DNA of 64,000 nt from Gemmatimonadaceae bacterium. GTDB taxonomy: Bacteria; Gemmatimonadota; Gemmatimonadetes; Gemmatimonadales; Gemmatimonadaceae. Each line of letters begins with the position of its first letter. Position 1 is the stretch's first letter. The translations under genes and the position numbers were made by a program. Of this stretch, positions 24,689 to 31,685 are shown piece after piece. The notes beneath the pieces are model-generated. The model did no database searches. It was not told where the DNA came from and saw only the letters and a program-made list of their open reading frames with translations. The stretch spans positions 1-64,000 of the forward strand of contig JAUQWM010000063.1 in the NCBI GenBank assembly GCA_030835125.1, read 5' to 3'.

Positions 24689-24718
24689 AGGAAGCCAATA
24701 GGAAGCCACAGGAAGCCA
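24689..24718 (+). promoter_or_regulatory. Three AGGAAGCCA repeats near attR (candidate integrase arm sites)
   Basis: Copies at 24689, 24700 and 24710. They lie just upstream of the integrase gene, so binding there could also control its transcription. Confidence 0.6.
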
Positions 24719-24814
24719 TTCGCGTCTATCGGCAGGAATTGTCCCTGAGCCGTAACGCCCTGTGTTGTCTACGGTTGGGAATCTACGTCCATTCCGGGGA
24801 ATGCGCCATTCCGG

Positions 24815-24859
24815 GACTGTTAATCACCGGGTCGCAGGTTCGAGTCCTGCCTCGGGAGC
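24815..24859 (+). repeat. attR, 45-bp direct repeat
   Basis: Identical to the 3' part of tRNA-Asn at 10633-10677. The 5' half of the tRNA is missing here, so it is not a functional tRNA gene. Confidence 0.93.
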
Positions 24860-24876
24860 TCGCTGATCAAGGACTC

Positions 24877-24906
24877 ACAAGGCCCGCCCCTCGAGGCGGG
24901 CCTTGT
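24877..24906 (+). terminator. Original tRNA-Asn terminator, displaced by the element
   Basis: A perfect 12-bp stem ACAAGGCCCGCC/GGCGGGCCTTGT with a 6-base loop, 17 bases after attR. Before integration it would have stood directly after tRNA-Asn. Confidence 0.8.
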
Positions 24907-25137
24907 CGTTTCCGGCGGTGCCAGCGCTAAGCGAGACCGACTACCCCGTTCTCGTCAGGCATGCCCTGATCCTTTCCATCGTAGGGGAAGGCGATGCTCC
25001 GCGTGTCTCTTCGGCGATCACCATCGCGCGAGCGCGACCGGACCGCCAACGTCTCGTCGGTCCAGCCTCCCTGGTGAACGCCTGATCCCCGCGCGACCCA
25101 CGTTGCACGCTCACCTCTGGAGAAGGAGCTGGTCCCG

Positions 25138-25638
25138 ATGCTGCGTACTGCCCGGTTCGGCCTGTCCCTCGCCCTGCTCGCCGGCCTAACGATCGCCTGT
25201 TCCGACGACCCCACGGGGCCGGAGCAGAATCCGCTGTCCGGCCTGTCCCTGCGGACCGCCAATGACAGCCTCGGCAATCCCCTGCCCCCCGCTCCGGCGA
25301 CCCCGACCCCGGGAGTCTTCCGCGGCTTTGTGCTGGCGCCGTGTGCCGGTTCATGCACCGGAGACACGTTGGCCACCTCGCCGCGCATCTCCGGCGTCGT
25401 GGTCAAGGCGTACCAGATCACGGGCGGTTCCGCCGCGAACCCGACGCTCGGCCCGGTCGCCGCGACGGTCACCACTGGCAACGATGGCACGTTCACGCTG
25501 CCGCAACTGGCCGGTGGCGAGTACGTCGTGACCTTCACGCCGCCGTCGAGCAGCAACTATGCCGGCGTCTGGGTCACCGCGCACACGTCCACGCAGAGCG
25601 ATGACTATCCGTGGTGGGTGATACTGCCGATCAAGTAG
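25138..25638 (+). CDS. Secreted lipoprotein with a carboxypeptidase-regulatory-like domain
   Basis: 166 aa with a lipobox (LLAGLTIACS) and a Shine-Dalgarno GGAGAAGGAG. After a Pro-rich linker comes a single beta-sandwich (ISGVVVKAYQITGG; VTTGNDGTFTLPQLAGGEYVV) of the carboxypeptidase-regulatory/CNA-B type. These domains are structural, often carbohydrate-facing or part of surface proteins. It is followed by two fold-back repeats. Confidence 0.7.
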   Translation: MLRTARFGLSLALLAGLTIACSDDPTGPEQNPLSGLSLRTANDSLGNPLPPAPATPTPGVFRGFVLAPCAGSCTGDTLATSPRISGVVVKAYQITGGSAANPTLGPVAATVTTGNDGTFTLPQLAGGEYVVTFTPPSSSNYAGVWVTAHTSTQSDDYPWWVILPIK

Positions 25639-25649
25639 GGCATGGCTGC

Positions 25650-25791
25650 GTACTGATTGCTGCGGGCTGGGGCTGCCGCTGCTTGCTTGTGTTGGTGCTG
25701 GAGCCCCAGCCCAAGCCCAAGCCCCAGCCCCAGCCCCCAGCCTCAGCCCGCAGTTCCAGCAGCAGTAAGCAGCAATCAGCACGAAGCATGA
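25650..25791. repeat. Fold-back element copy 1 (TGATTGCTG ends, CCCCAG core)
   Basis: It starts GTACTGATTGCTGC and ends GCAGCAATCAGCACGAAGCATGA, so the ends CTGATTGCTG/CAGCAATCAG are inverted repeats. The inner arms are GGCTGGGGCTG facing many CCCCAG/CCCAAG hexamers, so the whole can fold on itself. Copy 2 follows after 43 bases. Confidence 0.75.
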
Positions 25792-25834
25792 CCGCTGGAT
25801 TGCAGGCAGGTTTGCCCCGTCGCACCGGGGCTCC

Positions 25835-25944
25835 GTACTGATTGCTGCCGGCTGGGGCTGCCGCTGCTTGCTTGCGTTGGTGCTTGAGCCCCAGCCCCAG
25901 CCCGCAGTTCAGCAGCAGTAAGCAGCAATCAGCACGAAGCATGA
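25835..25944. repeat. Fold-back element copy 2
   Basis: Same ends and inner order as copy 1 but with fewer CCCCAG hexamers (110 against 142 bases). It ends 15 bases before the M23 peptidase start, so it forms most of that gene's 5' region and may affect its mRNA. Confidence 0.75.
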
Positions 25945-25959
25945 GGTTTAGTTTGCAGC

Positions 25960-26847
25960 ATGTCGATGAAACCGCTGCTTGTGCTCATCGCCGCGGGCGC
26001 AGTCCTCTGGACGATCGGTGACCCGCGGTCCCCGGCTCCGCGCACCGGCGCCTGCGGCGACTCCGTCGCCGTGTCGTGGGAACCGGCCAGTCCACGCCGG
26101 GGCGCGTTGTTCCGTGTCCGGGTCACCGGGGTCGACAGTGCCGTGCGCCTGTCGGGCAGCGTCGTCGGCGAAGCCCTCCATCTCCTCGCCGACGGCACGG
26201 GCGCGGCGCTCGTGTCCCTCGCCCCCGTGCCGATCGACGGACCCGACTCCCTGGACATCGTCATCCAGTGTGTGACCGACGCCGCTGTCGACACCCTGCG
26301 GGAACGCGTGGCCACCGCGAGCGGTGACTATGCGATCGAGCGCCTCCGCGTGGCCCCGGCGTTCGGCCGCCCGCCGGACCCGGCCACCGCGGCCCGCATC
26401 GAGCGGGAGTCGCGGCGCGCCGCCGAGGTCGCCCGCAACGCCCATGCGACGCCGCGGCTCTGGCGGGAACCGTTCCGGCTCCCGCGGGACTCCCGCATAA
26501 CGAGTGGCTTCGGCAACGGCCGGGAGTTCAACGGCACCATCACGTCCCGCCACATGGGGACGGACTTTGCCGGCGTCACGGGCGCCCCGGTGCGCGCCGC
26601 CAATCGCGGCGTCGTCCGCATCGTGGACGCGTTCTTCTACGGCGGCAACGTTGTCTACCTGGACCACGGCGCCGGGTTGTCGAGCGCATACCTCCACCTG
26701 TCGAAGCAGGACGTCGCCGCCGGGGACACGGTCGAACGCGGCCAGCAGATCGGGCTGGTCGGCGCCACCGGGCGCGTCACCGGCCCTCACCTGCACCTGA
26801 TCGTTCGCTACGGGAGCGTGACGGTGGACCCGGTGTCGCTCTTCTGA
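25960..26847 (+). CDS. M23-family (LytM) peptidase, exported
   Basis: 295 aa with an N-terminal hydrophobic signal (LLVLIAAGAVLW), a ~130-aa beta-rich spacer, a helical linker (ARIERESRRAAEVARNA) and a C-terminal LytM domain. Zinc ligands are visible in RHMGTDFAG and GPHLHLIV, with the ITSGFGNGREFNG start of the fold. It should cut peptide cross-links in peptidoglycan in the periplasm. The TGA stop touches the GGGTCGA heptamer array. Confidence 0.88.
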   Translation: MSMKPLLVLIAAGAVLWTIGDPRSPAPRTGACGDSVAVSWEPASPRRGALFRVRVTGVDSAVRLSGSVVGEALHLLADGTGAALVSLAPVPIDGPDSLDIVIQCVTDAAVDTLRERVATASGDYAIERLRVAPAFGRPPDPATAARIERESRRAAEVARNAHATPRLWREPFRLPRDSRITSGFGNGREFNGTITSRHMGTDFAGVTGAPVRAANRGVVRIVDAFFYGGNVVYLDHGAGLSSAYLHLSKQDVAAGDTVERGQQIGLVGATGRVTGPHLHLIVRYGSVTVDPVSLF

Positions 26848-26878
26848 GGGTCGAGCGTCGAGGGTCGAGGGTCGAGAG
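26848..26878. repeat. GGGTCGA 7-bp array after the M23 gene
   Basis: Four units GGGTCGA, GCGTCGA, GGGTCGA, GGGTCGA begin directly after the TGA stop and fill the gap to the convergent hydrolase gene. Confidence 0.85.
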
Positions 26879-26882
26879 TAGG

Positions 26883-27818
26883 TTACCTGCCTCGCTGTTC
26901 CACCTGCCGGAGGAAGTCCCGCACCGTCGCCAGCAGCACGTCCGGATTGTCGTTCTCGGTCGAATGCCCGGCGTTCAGGATGACCGTGAACACAGCGCCG
27001 GGCACGAGCCGTGAGAACCGTTCCGTCGACGCCGGGGTTGCCTCATCGAACTCACCGGCCAGGAACAATGCCGGTACCCTGATGTTCGCGAGCCAGGCGG
27101 TGGCATCGAACGTCTTGAGCGTGCCGGTGGACGTGAACTCGCTCGGCCCCCACATGTACTCGTAGACGAGCGCGCCACTCGTGGCCCGGGCACTGTCGGC
27201 GTCGGACGGCGACCGGCGCGGCTGGCGCGTCACGTACCGACGGTAGTACTCGGCCATCGCGGCGGCATACTCGGGAGACCCGGTGGTGCCCGCCGCCTCG
27301 TGCCTGGCGATCGCGGACTGGAATGAATCGGGCAACGTCAGGATCAGCGAGTCGGCATCCCGCTCCCACTGTGCGGTGGTCACGAGCGGGCTCGAAAGCA
27401 CCACGCTCCGCACGCCCGGTGGGTTGGTCGCGAGGTACGCCTCGACGAGCATCGCCCCCCACGAGCGCCCATAGAGATGGACCTCGGTGAGGCCGAGCGA
27501 ATCGCGCAGCGCCTGCAACTCCTGCACGGCCCTTTCGACGGTGAAGAGCGATGAGTCGGTCGGATGGTCGGCCTTCCCTGCCCCGAGCTGGTCATAGCGA
27601 ACGACCGGCCGCTCGTCGCCGAGTGCCGACCAGACTTTGAGGCCCCAGCTGCCGCTGCCAGGGCCGCCGTGGATGACGATGAGCGGGGTTCCGGGCCCGT
27701 CGCCCATGCGCGCGTACCAGATCCGTCCGCCGGGGACCCGCACGAATCCCTCGTCAGGCACCCGTTCCCTGGTGCAGGCCACAAGCAGGACGCAGATGAT
27801 CAGGTTCGCAAGGCGCAT
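26883..27818 (-). CDS. Proline iminopeptidase-like alpha/beta hydrolase, lipoprotein
   Basis: 311 aa with a short signal and lipobox (ICVLLVACT). The S33-type motifs are present: HGGPGSGSWG oxyanion loop, nucleophile elbow GRSWGAML, acid in GEFDEATP and catalytic His in NAGHSTEN. S33 enzymes remove N-terminal proline or other residues from peptides; substrate not determined here. Probably the last gene of the extended his transcript, eight bases after the nitrilase gene. Confidence 0.85.
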   Translation of the reverse strand: MRLANLIICVLLVACTRERVPDEGFVRVPGGRIWYARMGDGPGTPLIVIHGGPGSGSWGLKVWSALGDERPVVRYDQLGAGKADHPTDSSLFTVERAVQELQALRDSLGLTEVHLYGRSWGAMLVEAYLATNPPGVRSVVLSSPLVTTAQWERDADSLILTLPDSFQSAIARHEAAGTTGSPEYAAAMAEYYRRYVTRQPRRSPSDADSARATSGALVYEYMWGPSEFTSTGTLKTFDATAWLANIRVPALFLAGEFDEATPASTERFSRLVPGAVFTVILNAGHSTENDNPDVLLATVRDFLRQVEQRGR

Positions 27819-27826
27819 GGATGCCC

Positions 27827-28630
27827 TCAGGCCGGCGTGGCGTCTTCGTATCGCTCGGGCGCGTACCGTCCGGCGAGGAAACAGGTCGCCAGGGCGGGAT
27901 CGATCGACTGCACGAGTACCCCTTCCTCACCGTACGGCAGGAACGCCTGGCAGGCGCCTGACGGGTCGATCAGGCTCGTCGCCGCTTCCTGGAACCGGAG
28001 TGCGTAGTTGACGCTGGCGAAGTAGATGGTGTTCTCGATGCTGCGCATCAGCATCGCCTTCTCGTAGTACGGGTTGCCCGCCGCGCCCCACTCCGTCAGC
28101 ACCCGGCCGGACTGCTCGGCGCCCGTGTGCTGTGGGTGGAAGACGATCGCCGCGCCGCGTCGCGCGGCCCAGCGCACCGTCTCGGGATAGCGCCAGCCTT
28201 CGTGACAGATGACGATCCCGAACTTCACGCCGTTGACCTCGAAGATCCGGCGCGAATTGCCCGGCACGTAGAATCGATCCTCCGACGGGTCGACCTGGGT
28301 CTTGTCCTGCCAGCCCTGGATGGATCCATCGGCGTCGATCACGCACGACGACACGAGGCGGCCAGCATCGGTGCTCCGCTCGAAGCCCATGATGGTGGCG
28401 ATCCGGTGCGCCTTCGCGAGCGCTCGGATGCTGGACATCGCCAGCTCGCGCGCGTCCTCGTCCCAGTTGACCATGTCGAAGTCCTGTCCGCGGAGACCCG
28501 GGAGGTACGCCTCGGGAAAGCAGACGATCTCCGCCTCCTGTGTGACCGCGACCGCCATCAGGCGCTCGATGCGCGCGAGGCCATCGTCCAGCGACTTCGC
28601 GACACGGGGTGAGGCCAGCGCAATGATCAT
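27827..28630 (-). CDS. Nitrilase-superfamily carbon-nitrogen hydrolase
   Basis: 267 aa. The catalytic triad of the superfamily is visible: Glu in CFPEAYLPG, Lys in GWQDKTQVDP and Cys in IVICHEGWRYPE. Members hydrolyse amides or nitriles; this branch resembles predicted amidohydrolases rather than true nitrilases. Soluble. It sits between a lipoprotein gene and a hydrolase gene in the same direction, with gaps of 18 and 8 bases. Confidence 0.88.
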   Translation of the reverse strand: MIIALASPRVAKSLDDGLARIERLMAVAVTQEAEIVCFPEAYLPGLRGQDFDMVNWDEDARELAMSSIRALAKAHRIATIMGFERSTDAGRLVSSCVIDADGSIQGWQDKTQVDPSEDRFYVPGNSRRIFEVNGVKFGIVICHEGWRYPETVRWAARRGAAIVFHPQHTGAEQSGRVLTEWGAAGNPYYEKAMLMRSIENTIYFASVNYALRFQEAATSLIDPSGACQAFLPYGEEGVLVQSIDPALATCFLAGRYAPERYEDATPA

Positions 28631-28648
28631 GACGGGGACGGTGGCCGG

Positions 28649-29140
28649 TCAGCGAATGGTGACACGGCCGGTTCGACGGAACTCGCGCACGTACTCGATG
28701 AGGTCGACATAGGTCCGCACGCCATGGATGACCACCGGCTGGAGCAGCGTGTCCGCAAGGACGTATCCGACATCCGCGCTGTCCGGTGAGCGGGCGAATC
28801 GCCAGCGACGGAGCGGCGTGCGAAACCAGACGGTGTCGCCGCCACGATAGTGCACCGTGACGCCGGCCGCGACGAGCGAGTCCATGGCGCTGCCAAGGTG
28901 AAACGCGAAGTCGTCGAGGGTCGTCGCCAGGTCGGCATCGAGTTGCAGTTGCTCGTTCGTCTTGACCGGATAGAACCCGACGAGTGTCAGGCCGGAGACG
29001 TCGACCCATGCGGAGTCCGCAACCGCGGCGAACCCGGAGTCGACGACGGCGCGCGAGTCCGATGCGCCTGGCGCGGTATCCGGCTCGCACGCCAGTGGCA
29101 GCGCCAGCAAGGCCAGGCAGGTCGAGAACCGTCGTCGCAT
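28649..29140 (-). CDS. Lipoprotein of unknown function
   Basis: 163 aa with lipobox LLALPLACE. The mature part is a compact alpha/beta domain (DVSGLTLVGFYPVKTNEQLQ; VIHGVRTYVDLIEYVREFRR) without a family I recognise. It starts 29 bases after hisD and may share its transcript. Confidence 0.65.
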   Translation of the reverse strand: MRRRFSTCLALLALPLACEPDTAPGASDSRAVVDSGFAAVADSAWVDVSGLTLVGFYPVKTNEQLQLDADLATTLDDFAFHLGSAMDSLVAAGVTVHYRGGDTVWFRTPLRRWRFARSPDSADVGYVLADTLLQPVVIHGVRTYVDLIEYVREFRRTGRVTIR

Positions 29141-29169
29141 GGCTCCGGGATGATCGTGATCCCTCCAAG

Positions 29170-30432
29170 CTAGCGCACGAAGCGTCGCTCGGCCGCACGC
29201 GCGTGCGCCTCGAGCCCCTCCACGCGGCCCAGCCAGGCCGCGTCCTCGAACAGCTCCCTGCCGGCGTCGCGATCATGGATGGACAGCCACGTCCGGACGC
29301 GCAGGAATGACAGGACCGACAAGCCGCCGGTGTAGCGCGCGGATCGCCCCGTCGGCAGCACGTGATTCGGCCCCGCCCCATAGTCACCCAGGACTTCGGC
29401 GGCATCCGGACCAATGAACAGCGCCCCGTAGTGCCGTACGGCGGCGGCCGCCGCGCGGGGATCGCGAACATGCAGCTCGAGGTGCTCCGGCGCGAGTTGA
29501 TCGCACGCCGCGATACCCTGCGCGATATCACTGACGATTACCACGCCGCCATTCGCCAGCGCGGCCAGCGCCGTCTCGGCCGTCGGCAGCGACGCAACCT
29601 GCACTGCAAGCTCGCACACCACCCGCTCGGCAACAGGCTCTCCGATGCTGACCAGTATTGGCACCGCCATCGGGTCGTGCTCCGCCTGCGCCAGCAGGTC
29701 GGCGGCGACAACGGCGGGATCGGCAGTGTCGTCGGCAAGGACGACGAGTTCCGAGGGACCAGCCAACGCATCGATACCCACCCGCCCGGACACCAGCTGC
29801 TTGGCGGCGGTGACCCAGGCATTGCCCGGTCCGACGAGGACGTCGCACGCGGGACAGCCGCCGACGCCGAAGGTCAGGGCCGCGATTGCCTGCGCTCCAC
29901 CGATCGCGAGAAATCCGTCGACACCCGCCAGCGCCGCGGCGGCGAGCATCATGGGCCCTGGTCGCGGACTCGCCACCCAGCATTCGCCTACGCCGGCGGC
30001 ACGCGCCGTGAGTGCCGTCATGAGCAGTGACGACGGAAGTGGATACCTGCCTCCCGGGGCATAGCACCCGGCCCGCTCCACAGGGGACACGGTATGGCCG
30101 GCGGTCCCGCCGGGAACCGCCACCGTGCAGGACCGCAATGCCGCGCGCTGCGCGTCCGCGAAGGACGAGATGCGCGCCGCCACCCGCTCGAGCCGGCGCC
30201 GGTCGTCAGGCGACAGCGCATCGAGCGCCGCCCGCATGGCCGCGCGCGAAACGCCGAGGGGAGCGCCGGGCACGAGCCCGTCGAGGCGCTCGGCATGGCA
30301 GCGGAGCGCGGACTCCCCGCGCTCGCGCACGTCGTCGACGATCGTGGTCGCCGTGGCCAGGATATCCGGCGACAGCCCGCCCACCTGCGACGCCAGTTCG
30401 TCCACCGAGCGCCGACGGAACGGCACGGTCAT
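29170..30432 (-). CDS. hisD: Histidinol dehydrogenase
   Basis: 420 aa, catalysing the last two oxidations to L-histidine with NAD. Family motifs are GCYAPGGRYPLPSS, ASPRPGP, VGPGNAWVTAAKQ, and zinc-site segments LLAQAEHDP, DYGAGPNHVLPT and EGLEAHARAAERR. Start ATG 30432 overlaps the upstream hisA/I/E stop as ATGA; the longer ORF-track start runs through that gene. hisD lies last of the recognisable his genes here, whereas it is second in enterobacteria. Confidence 0.96.
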   Translation of the reverse strand: MTVPFRRRSVDELASQVGGLSPDILATATTIVDDVRERGESALRCHAERLDGLVPGAPLGVSRAAMRAALDALSPDDRRRLERVAARISSFADAQRAALRSCTVAVPGGTAGHTVSPVERAGCYAPGGRYPLPSSLLMTALTARAAGVGECWVASPRPGPMMLAAAALAGVDGFLAIGGAQAIAALTFGVGGCPACDVLVGPGNAWVTAAKQLVSGRVGIDALAGPSELVVLADDTADPAVVAADLLAQAEHDPMAVPILVSIGEPVAERVVCELAVQVASLPTAETALAALANGGVVIVSDIAQGIAACDQLAPEHLELHVRDPRAAAAAVRHYGALFIGPDAAEVLGDYGAGPNHVLPTGRSARYTGGLSVLSFLRVRTWLSIHDRDAGRELFEDAAWLGRVEGLEAHARAAERRFVR

Positions 30433-31685
30433 GTCTTCGCCTCCATCGGCCGCCGCGAGACGCGGCGTCGCCGGTGACCGAGTTCGGCCTCGACATCCGC
30501 GAGGGTAGCGCCGGCGCCGGCCAGCGCGGTCATCACGAAATACAGCACGTCGGCGGACTCGTGGATGATCTCGGCCCGTGTCCTCGCCAGGGCGAGTTCC
30601 GCTGCCTCTTCCCGCAACTTGGCCCCCAGCAGGTCGGGATCCGTCAGCAGCGATCGCGTCACCGAGGCGCCGAGCGCCTGGTCGCGGCGCTCCCCAATCA
30701 CACGCTCCAGCACCGACAGGTCGAAGCGGTCGCCGAAGCACGTCCTGGTGCCCCGATGGCAGAATCCGGATCCCTCCTGCCTGACGACGAAGCGCAAGGC
30801 GTCGCGGTCGCAGTCCGTCTCGACGGCCAGCAGCCGCTGCGTGGCGCCGGACGACTCGCCCTTGACCCAGATGGCGCCGCGCGAGCGCGACCAGTAGATG
30901 CCCCGTCGCTCGCTCACCGCGCGCCGCAGGGACGCGGCGCTGCTCCAGGCCAGGCCCAGGGCACGACCGGAGTCGTCGGCGACGATCGTTGGCCACAATC
31001 CATCGATGCCCCCCCGCAACGGCGCGCCCACCGCGTCCCCAAGCGCAAGGGCGCCGGTGTAGAGCGCCATGCCGACCTGTGCGTCGACGTCCGCCGCGTC
31101 GAGCGCCGCGATCTCGGCGGCACTCGTTATGCCGCCGGCGGCGGTGATGCGCACTCCCTCCGCGGCCCCGACCGCCGCACGAATGAGTTTGAGGTCAAAC
31201 CCCCGCATCGCTCCCTCATGCTCCACCTGGGTGAGCAGGAACCCGCCAACCCACGGCGCGAGTTCACGAACCAGCTCGAGCACGCCCTGCCCGGTTGCGG
31301 TTCGCCATCCCTCGACCACCACCTGCCCGCGCATCGAGTCGACGGCCGCGATCACGCGATCGCGCGGAAGTGCGCGGCAGAACGCCGGTGTCGCCGCGGT
31401 CCCTACGACGATCCGGGTGGCGCCGGCGTCGAGCCAGGAGCGCGCCGAATCGATATCGCGGATCCCGCCTCCAACCCGGCAGGCAGCCCGCCGAACCATG
31501 TCCCTGATCAGCCCGTCGTTCGATCCCAGGCCAAGAGCCGCGTCGAGGTCAACGACCGCGACCTCTCCCGCGACCGAGAACTCCTCGAGCCGTTCGAGGG
31601 GATCGCCGCCATCCAGCATGAACTCCCGTCCCTGGCGAAGCTGGACCGCCCGGCCGCCCATGATGTCGATGCTGGGCACGATCAT
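30429..31685 (-). CDS. hisA-hisI-hisE: HisA-HisI-HisE trifunctional fusion
   Basis: 418 aa from ATG 31685. Residues 1-~232 are HisA (MIVPSIDIMGGRAVQL, GGGIRDIDSA, IAAVDSM), the ProFAR isomerase barrel. Residues ~240-335 are HisI, PRA-CH (WPTIVADDSGRALGLAW; YWSRSRGAIWVKGESSG; zinc cysteines in TDCDRDAL and FCHRGTRTCF). Residues ~340-418 are HisE, PRA-PH (KLREEAAELALA; ESADVLYFVMTAL). One chain thus carries three consecutive early steps (HisE, HisI, HisA). HisI-HisE fusions are common; joining HisA to them is unusual as far as I know. ATGA junctions on both sides. Confidence 0.93.
   Translation of the reverse strand: MIVPSIDIMGGRAVQLRQGREFMLDGGDPLERLEEFSVAGEVAVVDLDAALGLGSNDGLIRDMVRRAACRVGGGIRDIDSARSWLDAGATRIVVGTAATPAFCRALPRDRVIAAVDSMRGQVVVEGWRTATGQGVLELVRELAPWVGGFLLTQVEHEGAMRGFDLKLIRAAVGAAEGVRITAAGGITSAAEIAALDAADVDAQVGMALYTGALALGDAVGAPLRGGIDGLWPTIVADDSGRALGLAWSSAASLRRAVSERRGIYWSRSRGAIWVKGESSGATQRLLAVETDCDRDALRFVVRQEGSGFCHRGTRTCFGDRFDLSVLERVIGERRDQALGASVTRSLLTDPDLLGAKLREEAAELALARTRAEIIHESADVLYFVMTALAGAGATLADVEAELGHRRRRVSRRPMEAKT

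Larger units (their letters stand above)
10633..24859. mobile_element. Integrated phage-like element at tRNA-Asn (14.2 kb)
   Basis: It is bounded by a perfect 45-bp direct repeat. It contains a tyrosine integrase beside the right end, an excisionase, replication genes, tail genes, small-terminase-like genes and left-end cargo. Nearly all core genes are on the minus strand with 4-8 base overlaps. No large terminase, portal, protease-capsid, baseplate, fibre or lysis genes were found, so it is either a reduced prophage or a satellite that uses a helper's capsid. No heptamer arrays occur inside it, unlike the flanks, consistent with a separate origin. Confidence 0.9.

Noticed and set aside
24815-24859. 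Second tRNA-Asn gene
   Set aside because: Only the 3' part from the anticodon loop is present; it is the right attachment site.
10633-24859. Complete functional prophage
   Set aside because: No large terminase, portal, capsid or lysis genes are visible, so it cannot make particles alone.
25650-25944. Retron msr/msd region
   Set aside because: The fold-back structure is suggestive, but there is no reverse transcriptase gene nearby.
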